This document shows, one piece after another, positions 14,335-26,744 of a DNA stretch of 64,000 nt. The position numbers were made by a program, and so were the translations under genes. Under the pieces are notes generated by a model that was given only the letters and a program-made list of their open reading frames with translations, had not been told where the DNA came from and searched no databases. Each line of letters begins with the position of its first letter. Within the stretch, counting starts at the first letter, position 1. Source of the stretch: Thamnaconus septentrionalis (taxonomy: Eukaryota; Chordata; Actinopteri; Tetraodontiformes; Monacanthidae); contig CM020507.1 of the NCBI GenBank assembly GCA_009823395.1, positions 7,687,001 to 7,751,000 on the forward strand, given 5' to 3'.

Positions 14335-15653
14335 CTGGAAGAGGGTGGGAGGAGGGTGGGAGGAAGAGGGGAGGAGGGAGCAAGGAAACGAGTCGGGGTT
14401 GAGTCACGGACGTCAGCGTGGGAGGTGTGTGACCTCACGCAGACTTCTGCAGAAAACAGACGCAGCTTCTGTTCTGCATCACTAGAGCAGAGCCCTGAGT
14501 CGCATTTCTAATGAACCTTCAAGTCACTCGATCGCTGATTTGCTACATTTTTCATTTTTGCCTCTTAAAAGTCTTTTGGAACCCTGCTTTTGCACAGGGG
14601 TCATTTCATTCTGTTCTTTTCTGGAGTTTTCACAATGAGGCCGCGTCTTCTTCAGTCAGCGGCTCCGTGTTAAACATGCAATGTCCTAAAAGCAGCGAAT
14701 CACATCAATCTGAAGGCTTTTGAATAATTGCACACAGAGCCACTCATGACAACACCGTCTGAGTTTGCAGTGGGCAGAGGACCAACAAGAGTGTTTTTTT
14801 AACCACCCTAAAATATGAAAAGCCTCATCAGAACCGCTTTGTTTCACCAAATGCATCACAAACAGCCAGGAATTTGACTTGCTAATAAACAGTGAGATTT
14901 CATAAAAACTGCAGGACAGACAGACAGATTGTAAATCCACGTTTCGTTCATGTTTTTAATAGCATTGTTGGGCCAAGTTCAACAAAGTTCACAATTTAAA
15001 AGAACCCACAACGAAGTAAAGTGGAACATAGTTTCGCGACTTTCACTTAAAGGCTGTATGATTAATAAATACTGCTTTTGTCTGATCTGTTTACATTCTA
15101 TGCATTGCCCTCACACACTGAAAGCAGCATGTCTGAAAATGGAATCTGCCATGAAAGGACAACACATCTTTCAATTACAGCATTACAACAAGTTGTTTGG
15201 CTACTACAGTCTCAGTGTTGTAGGAACATCAGAACAACAACAACACGTATACTCTGCAGGTTTCAGGTGCCGCAACTCCCCCACGGATCTCCTGAAGCGC
15301 CAGTCGGTTGGACGGACGGACGGGCGCTGCGAACGCGTGAGAGGGAGGTGGAGAAAAAAAAGTTTCCTGGACGCACACAAGCTGCTCACACAGCCTGTGC
15401 TGTCTGGCCGTGAGGCGGCACCAGAGTCACGCTGCAGCCTGTTTGTCTTCTCCGCAGCCGCCAGATTAAAACAGACGAAACGCAGCAGCGTGGCGGCGTC
15501 TGGGGAGGGAGGAGGCGGTGATCCCCGCAGCCCTACCCCACTCCCCCGACTCTTCCTTCCTCTGGCGCTACTAGACCATGACAGTGAAGCCTGGAATCTC
15601 TGTTTGAACAGCAGAAAAGCTAGGAGGAAGAAAAAAAATCATCTGCACTTTTA

Positions 15654-15812
15654 CCAATCAGCTAATCACATGGCAGGAGCTCTTATTTAGGCATGTGTAC
15701 GCGATGAGCATCAGAGGAGAAGAAGGTTGTTGGCGTCAGACGGGCTGCTGGAGGTCAAAGGTCAGAATGGGCAGCCTGGTCCATGAAAAGGCGACAAACC
15801 TCAAATAACCAA
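15654..15812 (+). mobile_element. Tc1-like transposon fragment
   Basis: The stretch starting CCAATCAGCTAATCACATGG, then GGCATGTGTAC, GTTGTTGGCGTCAGACGGGC and AGGTCAAAGGTCAGAATGGG, follows the order of a common fish Tc1-like element, with large internal gaps. It has no intact transposase. Confidence 0.7.
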
Positions 15813-18800
15813 GCGAGGTCTCAAAAGAGCAGCGTCATCGGCCGCTTTGCTGGGTAGCCCACGCTGGCAAGGCGAAGCCAAGGAACGTTGTGTGTTTAAA
15901 TGATGGGAAAGCGGCATCGAGGAAATCTTGATGAGTTTGCTTCCGCTTCACACTCTGCTGCACCGTGCAAAATTGATGCATGCTTTTAAAGACGCAGACA
16001 GCGAGAACACAGCAGAAGGAGATCTGCAAAGCAAAGAGTTTCTCGAGCTGATTGCACATTACACACAAACGTCGGAAGCAGAGACAATTCGAAAACAGAA
16101 CACACATGAGCGAACGCGGAAAGTTTTTTTTTTTTGCTATCTTTGTATAAATTCTGTCCCCTGAGAGTCACTGCTGATGCAGACACTTCCCCGACAGTCG
16201 GAAAAACATCTATGGCCAAGTTTTAGCGGACGCTCACACCTGCAGGAAATGACAGTTTTATTTTGGAGCAGTGGACGGTGGCGTGACAGGCGGAACGGGG
16301 GATGGATCTGGACGTGGTCTGGACGCTCCTGGCGTGCGCCCGTGAGGCTGATTGAGGCAGCGTTTTATTCATAGAATTATTCATCTAATATCTGCCAAGA
16401 AGCCCACTGCGAATAATCTTTGGCTCCACCAACCTGTTGCTTGAACAAACCTCTCACCTTTTTGGTGGTCTGATGGTTCTTCTTCCCCTCTGTGTCACCC
16501 CCACCCCCAACCCTTTTTTTGTAACTGTTCCAATATTCCCACACAATCAGCCTCATCCCGTCTCTCCAGCCCCCTCGCTTTTATTCCGTTTTATACTCCG
16601 GCTCTCCACGGCACACACAGTTCTTCCTTCCCTGCCTCCTTTATTTCCTTCTCATGCTGACTTTTAATAGGCAACCCGCCTTTTAAGTCCTCTTCGGTTT
16701 TATCTTCTACTCTGACTCTGCTTTGCTCGTAACCCACTTCAGTCTTTCACGACCCCTCGATCTCGTCATGCATCTCGTTTTGTACTTATGTATTTTTGAC
16801 ATTGATTCATTGGGGTTAAGTGCAGTGGTTGCACATGTACGTTCCGTTTCGTCTGTGCGAAGCCACTTCCTTTTTTCTTTCATGTACTTGAGATTTTTCC
16901 ACATCTTTACTCGCCCTTCGCTCTCAGAGAGCTGCTGCCACAGCTGATCTGGCACTGTGTAGGAAGGACCTGGAAGCCCATTTTAATGAATCTGTTTTAG
17001 GTACTTTTCTCTCCTCAACCTGGTCAGGCTAAACTTTGTCGTCCCCGACGCTAAGTCTTACAAATTGTCAGTTGTGCTGAAAAAAACAAAAACCAAAAAA
17101 AAAAACAGCCTAGCATGCACAGAAATTAAAGCCAGGTGCAGTGAAGCATTTCGCTTCCCGCTTCCTGTTGAAACTCTTTGATCTCCAAAGAGGTTGACAT
17201 TTTTTTTCATTTTTTTACATCAGACCGAAAAACGTTTCCGTTATATTCTCTCTGACTTTTTAATTTCCTTTCATTCCCCGCCGCCTCTCTGTGCTTTCCC
17301 CCTCCACTCACTTGATTTGAAAGAGAAAGTTGCCCGGCCCTCCTCTGATCCACGTCCCTTTTCAATCTATCGCCTCCCTTTCTTCTCCCTTTAACTTCCA
17401 GATCTGCCCCTAAATCCTCTCGTTCCCTGCCTTGACCTTTTTCCTCTTCCTTTGTCTCCGCCTCGCCCTCATCGCCGCCGCAGCGGTCTCCCCCTTCATC
17501 TTCGCCTCTCGCCGACGCCTGATTTACCGCTTGTTAAGATCAAAGGGACGTTGGACTGCTGGCGCCTCAAACTATTTCTCCCAATCATTTTTATATTCCA
17601 GGTGTTAAATCGGTGTGGAGGCTGCGCCGGGCTGCTCCGGCTGGGTTTAGTTTCCAATAAAGTTGTAAGACAGCAGACGTCGCACAATGTCTTCGCTAGA
17701 AGTATCAGGACTCCGGCGTCTCTACTGAATTACTTGAACTTTTTTTTTCTTTTTTTTGTCCCGAATAAGGACACATCTGCACTTTATATATTTTGTCAGC
17801 GTTTCCAAGGTAAGTTTGAATAAGTCAAGTAAGAAACTTGACTTTCCAACCCAGAAATAAAGCATGTTTTGCTCAGTGATGTGGAAGTCAAATATCTTTC
17901 CGATGTGCTGCATGTTCTTACAGGCTCCATCAGAGACAAATGTTCAAGCCACTCACTCTTGAAACTTTTATTTTATGTAAAAAAAATTGTATTGATTACA
18001 TTATTTTGCCATCTAAAGACAAGTGTTTTCACACAGTGTCAATATTTCCCTGCAAAAATCAAACAATATATTTTTTTGGATCAGGGTTGATTTGTTTTTT
18101 TTTCAAAGCTTCAAAAACACAATCACTTCTGAACTGCAAACAATCACAAGGGCAATGTGGCACGTAAGTCAGAGAGAGAGAGAGAGAGAGTCTCTGCTGA
18201 TCTTATACAAGTCATAGACCTTCATCACTGAAGAGGGTACCACTTATTACCTTATAGCCAATTTAGTTTAAATAAAAAGAAAGTATTGTCAGAGGACAAA
18301 TGAAGCAGAAGCATAAATCACTTCACTCAGAAACGCAGTAAAAACAAGCCGATCACTGGTTTCTCAGTAAACGGCTGATTTCGTGCAGCGAGGACACTGA
18401 GGAATGGATTTAATCTCTCCGTTTCGAAAAAAGACGGAGAGAGAGAGAGAGAGAGCAAACTGGAGGGGGGGCAGGGAGGCGAAAGAAAGAAAGCAAAAGA
18501 AAAATTGAAGAAGAAAAGGGAGATGAAAAAAACAACAAACGAACAAAAGAATTGCGGCCTGAGAAAAGTAGCGGCCAGAAAGTAAAAGTGCAGATCTCAG
18601 CGCTGCTTGCTGATAGCACGGAGGCCAGAGGAGGAGAAAAAAAAGAAAAAGAAATCCTCACCTTCATCTTAAACCACCAGCAGAACCACAACAACAGTGC
18701 AAAGCTCCACCAACAGACGGCGGCTGCAAACTTTTCCTGCTGCTCAGCAGCCGTTTGAAAGCCATCGGAAGCCCGTCTGCTTAAAAGTTTGGCTGAAACA

Positions 18801-21572
18801 GAAAAAACAGACCTCTTCAGGCCTGACTGAGGCCTGTGCAGCCCCTTCGAAGTATTCCTGCCATTTCAGTGTCAACGCACAGTCACATGATGAGTCACGT
18901 GATGAGGATGCAACTAGTGTGAGAAGCTCACCTCTGACGCTGCACCTGTCTTGGTGTTAATCTGGGAACAATTGTTCCCATTCACTCGCACCAACTAAAC
19001 CTCATATTTCACACATGACTTTAAATAGTTAACTTTTTTTTAAAAACTTTTTTTTAACGTTCCTCAGGGAAAACTCACCCGCCCACATGGCGGAGTTGAC
19101 TGGCGGCGTCCTCTAGCTGAGTCATTTATATAAATCCATATTCATCCACCTTAAAGCAAAGTAATCTGTCTAAATTTACAGTTCCTCTCTCCGCCTCTGC
19201 CTGCCTTCTGTCCAACTTTAGCTGCCTCACATTTTCCATATTAGTCTTTTTTTTTAAACATATATTTTCTGCCTGCGACGCGACCCATTCATCTTCCTCA
19301 CTCTCAGGTTTCATCTTGCCAAACCTTCCAAAACTCTCCCGCCGTGCCGCCGCCCCTGCCGCCTCGCTCTGCCCCTCTCACTTGTTCCCTGCCGCAGGCA
19401 ATCCAATCCATCTGACTTTAAGAATCAAATCATCCAATCAGGGCCCCCACAATAGACAGGGGCGGGCCCTGAGGGAGAGACTAACCAACTCTGTGATGGG
19501 ATTAGACTTCCCACCTGTCAGTCATTTAGGAAAAACCCACAGCGGGAGGATTGCCTCTGTAGATGGTTTCATATGGCTGTCATTTAGTGCACACACACAC
19601 CTTTGCAATCTGCAGCTCAAACCTTTTTGATGATACACCATGCATGCGCAGGGCAAGTGAAATGTGCATAGGCGGTACAATTCTAGCACATGCACACGCG
19701 TCACGTTGCTTTGTGATGTCACTTTGAGTTTAGAGGGGGAGCAAAGCAAAGCAAAGCGCTCCTTAATGGCCATTAGCATTTCGTTTGTCTCATCGATAAA
19801 ATTCTAATGGTGAGTGAGAGAAATGGAAACAGAGGGGGAAGGACGACGAAGAGAAAAGGAGTGTGCACAGGTTCTCTGAGCGATAACAAAAACAGCAAAA
19901 ATGCTAACATTTTTGTACTCGACGACGGCGATGAACACGCAATATCATAAAACATGAAATGATAGATCGGTAATAACGACAAGCCCCCTCCCCCGCCCTC
20001 TGACTGGGAGACCGAGTTGGCCGTAAATCACTCTGAAAAACAAAGACGCTTGCCAATTAGCAGATGCTTTGAGCGCAATGAGCTGCAATGAGCATCGTGT
20101 GCTCTGAATTCAGAAGTAGGCCGTTGGCTGGGACGACACCAAAGAATGCACCACTTCTGCATTGTGCACTTGGAGTGTTTATGAGTGTTCACAGCGACAA
20201 ATATGTGTGTGTGTGGGGGAGGGGGGGACAAGTCGAAGGTGCCGAGTGTCCATACTGAAAGCGATGGACACTCAACACCTTCTAACAATTTGTGTATTGG
20301 TGGATTGTGTCCCAATAAAATCGCTGCTACAGGCTACTACATGCAACACCATGTTATGTTATATAACAAGAGCATTTTATATGGCTATATTAACATTTGT
20401 AGAAGATAAATATATTAAAGCTCAAACCACAAACAAAATAGCTGTAGCGTGCTAGCTAACCCTAAAATCTGTTGGCTCGCTAATGAATGCAGCTTCTTTT
20501 TTTTCAGACTTCCCTCTTTAAAATAAAAAAAAGGGGGGCAGTCATTACACTGAAAGAAAAGTGGCGCTCCCAGTGGTCCACTCCAAACACTGCAACCAAA
20601 CAGGCTTCAACACTGATCTGAGAGCAGCTGATCAATCACAGTCTGTGCGCAGTACAAAGACTCGCCAACCTAGAGGTGCAGCGTGTGAGCTGTAGCACAA
20701 ACCCCGGCGTCACACTTCTCTCCTAACTTCCTCTATTAAAGAAAAAGAAAAATCAAGAAAAGCGGTTTTCCATTTACTTCAAAGCCCGTTTCTCTTTTGA
20801 GGCTCTCTGACTTGCCCGCCTTTCTGGGGAGGTCTTCGGGGGCTTTAGCAAAACAGTGGTTCCCTGTCACTGCCTTTGTATTTGTGTTTCTTTTTGTGTG
20901 TAGGAGGCGAGTGATGTGTGTGTGTTTTCCCCCCCTGCCCTTCTCTTCCGCCCCACTCTCCTCTCTAAGTTCCTGGCCCCTGTGTGAATTAGTGTGCTTA
21001 TTTGCATAGGGATATAAGTCAACACTGGCCCCAATATGTCTTTTTTTATATAGCCCACCGATGGCCTAGGGTTGTGTGTAAGTCTGTGCGTGTGTGTGCT
21101 TTTGACACCCTATTAAAGTCATATTCAAATGAAGAATTAATTGTCAAAGCAGTAAAATGAATGTAAACTTGGTTATATATTAGAGATGTAACAAATAAAT
21201 TTAAAAGCCTCAAGACTGAGATACAGCAGGCCTGTATAACACGTTCCCTCTAATTCAACCATCTTCTTTTTCCCTCCTTCGTTTCACAAAGACTGGCAGT
21301 TAAACCAGGGAATTAAGTGGTTCTGTTAAGGTGACTCAGTCTTGCAGCGGCCCAATTTCCAGCAAAACTGATACATGAATGGCCAACGCCCTACAAGTGC
21401 GCTGGTTATTATACTTTTATTTGGAGAGCCTTGATGGTAGCTTTCTCTCACATAATTAATTATCATTAATTCACTGCAGCAGGTATTAAGTCTGATGTGT
21501 CTATCTGATGCCTGTGTGCTTCACTGAGTCCTGGCAAGCAGTCAAAATGTTAAATGACCCATTTTGTGACCA

Positions 21573-21712
21573 TTTTCAGATCTTTTTTTTTTTTTCTACT
21601 TCCCACCCTCGGCTGCAATGGAGTGGCATGACATGATTATTTATGTGTATATATAAAAAGGCTACCACATTTTTAGCCCTCTGTTTAAAGCCTCCCACAA
21701 AAAATGCTAATT
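21573..21712. repeat. Dispersed repeat, copy 2 of 2
   Basis: It shares the TTTTCAGATCTTTTTT and TTTAGCCCTCTGTTTA blocks, plus an AAAAATGCT end, with 9811-9945 in the same orientation. The middle has diverged. Confidence 0.45.
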
Positions 21713-22129
21713 ACCATTGTACCTGTAACTGTGGTTCACACCTACCAACATAAAACAAGTAGACACATGCAACCATCGCTCGAGTATGTGGGGCTTTAGC
21801 GTCACCCTGGTGTCCTTCCTCTCGGGACTGAAGTCCGCTCAGCTGGTTCCACACAGGGGCGCCCGTCACGGCGTTAGCGGTGGCGGTGTCAGCTTCCTCA
21901 CTCGCACCGCACGCCTGCCATCTGATTTTCAAATTTGCACTTTCATAACACGTAGTGAGTCACGCTCAAGTGGATATAAACACCGGCGGTGCGACGCACG
22001 ACGAGTCAGATGCTAACCCTGTGTGAAAGGAGCTCGGCAGCCTTTTCTAATGCTAATGGCTCATCGGAAGGAGCCGGCGGCTGGATGCTAACAAGGGAAC
22101 CACGGCGCGGCGCCGCAGTTGATTAAGAC

Positions 22130-22164
<35 letters not shown>

Positions 22165-22321
22165 CGCTCTTGGCTCCCCCTCCCGCCCCACTCCTGCTCC
22201 ACTCCTCGCCGTTTAAAAAAGTCTGAGTGCAAAGGGGGCGACGTGTCGAACATGAGAACGAAACGCTGCGAGAGCGAAGGCAATTTGGAAGCTATAGCGA
22301 CGGCATCAAACCGCTCGGGCG

Positions 22322-22437
22322 CCTAATCAGGATGCCTGGGCGGCGATGCCTCCCTGGGGTGCTATTCTGGGCCCATCCGACAGGGGAGGAGAACTTTCGC
22401 ACGCTCCCAATGCACTGGAGAGATTATACAGAGAGGG
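22322..22437 (+). mobile_element. LINE fragment, ORF2 C-terminal end
   Basis: The translation carries LIRMPGR, LPGVLF, HPTGE and MHWRDYTER. This matches the end of a fish LINE ORF2 (pattern H-L-V-R-M-P ... R-W-R-D-Y). It is short and diverged, with no intact open frame. Confidence 0.65.
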
Positions 22438-23445
22438 AAAGGTAAATAAAAAAAAGAGCGGGTGACACTTTCACCTGCTCTGCTTTCCCTGCTTCCTTCA
22501 ACTTGAGGAATGAACGCAAACATGTCACTGGAGGAAAGAAGGAAGCAGATGAATATGATAAGATCTGCCTGTGATGTTCTTCCCCCCCTTCAGTTATTCG
22601 CTGTCTTCCTCTTTATCCAACACTGAAAGTGGAGCTAACTTTTTTGGTCACGACAAGTTTAGCTTGCTGCTGCTTCTGAATGGCAGCAGGCAGCCATCCG
22701 CTGGTCCCTGGAAAGTGTTTGGCTCAAAAGGCAAATCAACCTGGCATGCACACTCAGACGAAAAGTCCACACAGGCCGCTGAGGTGCAACAGTGCAAACC
22801 ACTGAGACGCTGAGTGCATGACATGGCAACTTGGGCTTTTATCAAGTCCGCATCATGCAGAAAAAACACTTTATTCATCAAGGGCACAAATATTTACCAT
22901 GTCTTGAACATCAATCAATTATAGTCTGCTAAATTAATAAATGAATGTCTTCTGACAACATTTTGTTTCTTACCTGAGTTCTTTCCAGAAAGCTAACACG
23001 CTAAAACAACTTCCAGAAATAAGTGCTTGAGTGATGTCACAAAGTGCACTAACACCTCATCACCCTGCTGAGCCCTCCTCATGGCCACCTTGTTTCCGTT
23101 TCCTTCCAAACGTGTGGAAGGTCGAACAAGGCGTGACTTTTAGCAGGAGGTTAAAACCCAGCATTGTGTTGAGGAGGCTGTAAACACAGGGCTAAACACA
23201 CAGCTGGACAACAAGTCTTGACTTTGCATCTTTGTTCGAGAAGGTGGATTCATGGGGTGTAACGCGTAAGTTGCTATCAATGCCTGGATGTTTTTGTCAC
23301 TTCATGAGCCGGCTATTTAAGTATTTTAGCATGCTAATTAGCGGCTAATTAGTTATTGATTGACTGCGATGTGTTTTATAGAGGTCAAGAAGTGGCTGTG
23401 ACACAGGACACAGAGCACGACCCCGGCCATAATTTACCCTTCGCA

Positions 23446-23447
<2 letters not shown>

Positions 23448-23491
<44 letters not shown>
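23448..23491. repeat. (AC)22 microsatellite
   Basis: This is an uninterrupted AC repeat. Confidence 0.98.
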
Positions 23492-23494
<3 letters not shown>

Positions 23495-24055
23495 ACTATG
23501 TGCGAGTAGTTCTGCTTAAAAGCTGTTTAAGGACTGAATGAAGAGAAGATGTAGATACAGTAAAACTTGTGATTCATGTAACACGAACAACTCCCCCTTG
23601 TGGCCGCACTCAGTGCTCCAGTTTAAAAGTGTGTATTTTAGACAGAAGAATTATCAAAATAATGTCCCACCATGTTTGAGATCCTATCAGAAAATGATCC
23701 CAAAGCTGGACATGAACTGCGACCCACCCGCTAACTTTTCACTTCACTTTTTCTAAAGCCTTGAGCAAAGCAGTTTTTCCACTTCCTGGATTTTTTTTCC
23801 CAAGCATTTCTTGCGTGTCGCAGCGGGGAGCGTTCCAGGCATTGCTGATTTGACAACAAATCTCTTTCCGTGGCGCGAGGAATGAATCACCGGAGGTCTG
23901 GAGACGGTTTTAGGGCCCCTCAAGGTCGCAGCTCCTGCCGATGCGCCGTGCGTCTTTGGATGCTGCTAATGGTCTTGTCTGATGTTGTGCACTTCAGATC
24001 GCTGGCAGGTACCTAAGCCTGTTACCGCTGGATGGAAAACGTGTGAGTTGAGTTT

Positions 24056-24086
<31 letters not shown>

Positions 24087-26660
24087 CAGACTCGGGTCTA
24101 TAATCCACTTTAACTTTCATTTTCCTTTTTAGGCTCTCAGATGACCCCTGGCACTGGGGAGAACCCCCTCCCACTTCCTTCACCATCCTATTTCGGCCTC
24201 TTGCTGTCACTTCGGTCTCATCATGTCGAGCCACCCACCTCCCCACCACCTTTTGCCCACATCAACCCGGTCATCACCTGGTCTATATCAAGTCAAACTC
24301 GTCTGAGGTCTGCACTGTGCTGTGAATTGAAATCCCTCGTCGTCGAACCCCAGCAAGGTTTTATTTTTTTATTTTTTTCATGTGTCACAAAAGCGGTCAA
24401 CACAGTTAAACCTGATTAACTTGATCCGATTATCGAAGGGAGTTTATATTGAAATTCAGTTTCACTCGCCACTTGTCAACCGAATGTCGAGGCCGAGTAA
24501 CAACTTTGAGACGAGATATAAAGTGCCATGAAGGTGTAATGCAGGATTTTTATTCACATCCATCAATCGGTGGCTGTAATTTACGAGGACAGATTTCACA
24601 GCCTTTGTTTTTTTTTCCCTTTACACACACACACACACACGCGCGCACAAACGAGCCACCGTCTTGCGTGACATCGTCAGAGACCCCCTGTGGCACAACA
24701 CTAAATCAAATTATTGGCCAAGAGCAATAAACGTCCGGCAAATTGTCATTGCGAGCGTGACGTATGGACGCATCGACAGGCGGCGCAGCGGCGGCGCAGA
24801 GCGCGAGGCCTTTTATTGCGAGGGGGCGAAGGTTACACGCGTTTGTCGTATAGATCCACACCCTTTATGCACACGGTTGGCAGTCCGCCTGTTTAAAGAC
24901 GATCCGGTGTGACGCCTGCTCTAGATGAATCATCGGCACACTCTGAATGAATGAGTTCCCGCTGGTGAATTTGTGAATTTTCCTGCCGTCACAGCCGAGG
25001 CTTCTACGAGTCAACCTGCGCACTTGTCCCCCCCCCCCCCGACAGGAAATGAGCTGAGAGAAAATTACAGCAGAAGTAGCGTTGTTAAAAGTCAAAGGGA
25101 ACAAAGGAGTGTGTGTCACAAAAAACAGCTTTTTTTTTTAACAGGATGACGAGGCTCCTGTGCTGACTAAGGCACTCAGAGATTCAACATGAAAGGGAAG
25201 AAAAGAGCTTCATCTGCACTGATGCAAGCCTGACACATTTTTCACTTTCCTCTGCTTGGTCTTTTATGAAAAGCGTCACCTAACAAGATCCTGCGCAGCC
25301 ACCGTGTCCGCCTTCACTATTTTTATATCTTGTATTTAAATATTAGGACAGACCTTGTTGGCAGAAACCTGGGTATGTTTTTTTTTGTCCAGTGTTGTAA
25401 TCATTCTGACTCCTGAAACAAAACATTTCCTTTGCTTTATTCATTCTATATTTGATCATATTTTAATTTATAGTATCGATTCAGACAGAACACTGGCGCA
25501 AGCTGTGTTAAAACAAAGCCTCAAACTTGAATACACAAAAGCAGGGGGGGTGGGGGGGGGGGGATGGAATAAGATAATGAGTAAGCACAATCCCTGTCCA
25601 ATTAAACAGCAGCAGCCGGAACAGATAAAACGTTGCTAATGTTAACCACAAAAGTGAAAAAGCAGCATCGTTTGTTGTCACTGTCATTACAAAATCCACC
25701 GCTTGTGCTGAAATGTTGACGCTTCTGCCGCCATTGACGCTTTTCAAGGCTCCTCGTCCATTTCAAAATCAAAAACAATCTTTTTAATTGATGAAGGCGG
25801 TGGATTATTTTGTAAGGATTCAGATTTCGAAAATTGAAAACCCGCGATTGAAGGTGGGCAGAATTTTACAGACTGTGCTCGTGTTGACCTCTGCATTATC
25901 GCGTTATGATGTGAATAAATGAGAAACCAAAGACTTGAGAAGATCCGGCTCTGGCGAACGACTCACTGAGTCGTTCCCGCAGCGGCCAACCAGCCGGCCT
26001 CTCTATCTCTTCCATCTTATCCGTCTCCCTGGGCCCCTCCCTCACCTCGACACCTCATATCGTCGCCCTGCTTTATATTCAAGAGAAGTGACAGCGTCGG
26101 CTCACCTCCTCTAAAAAGTTGTCCTTCCGCCTCTCTAAATGCGATGTGCTCTAACACCTCCGTCGACGGGAATAGCTTTGTAACCTTCACAAAGCGCCGT
26201 CCAATTGACCGATGTCTGCTTACCCCCAAACTATGATGAAGCACTTCCTTTAAGCCTCAGCTGGCCCCTTTGCACAAAGAGCTGCTAGACCCCGGTCAAT
26301 CTGACAACTTCAGTGCCAAAAAAAAACAAAAAAAACAAAACAAACTGAAACAAAAAGGAAAAAAGCCAAAAAATCACAAAGAGTGGACATGAAGAGTTCT
26401 GGAGACAAATTAGAAAAACAAAATGTCGAACCCGTTCCTCGTTGAACAACTCTCTCGCTTTCACACAGCTGTGAGAAACATGTAACGCCACCAAGGTCAG
26501 AGAGAGTGTGTGTGTGTGTCTCTGTGTGTGTGTGCACGTGTGTGGTGTCACACTTACGAGCGTGTCAAACTCTGCAATCGGTTCATTAAATGGCACACGG
26601 ATCAATTCCTAATCTGCGCTGGATCTGGCGTAACATGCAAAAACACACACCATAAATCCT

Positions 26661-26663
<3 letters not shown>

Positions 26664-26743
<80 letters not shown>
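26664..26743. repeat. (CA)40 microsatellite
   Basis: This is an uninterrupted 80-base CA repeat, the longest CA tract in the window. Confidence 0.98.

Positions 26744-26744
<1 letters not shown>

Noticed and set aside
14950..15690. 246-codon open frame on the plus strand
   Set aside because: Composition is ordinary intron sequence and I see no domain. The end overlaps a Tc1 relic.
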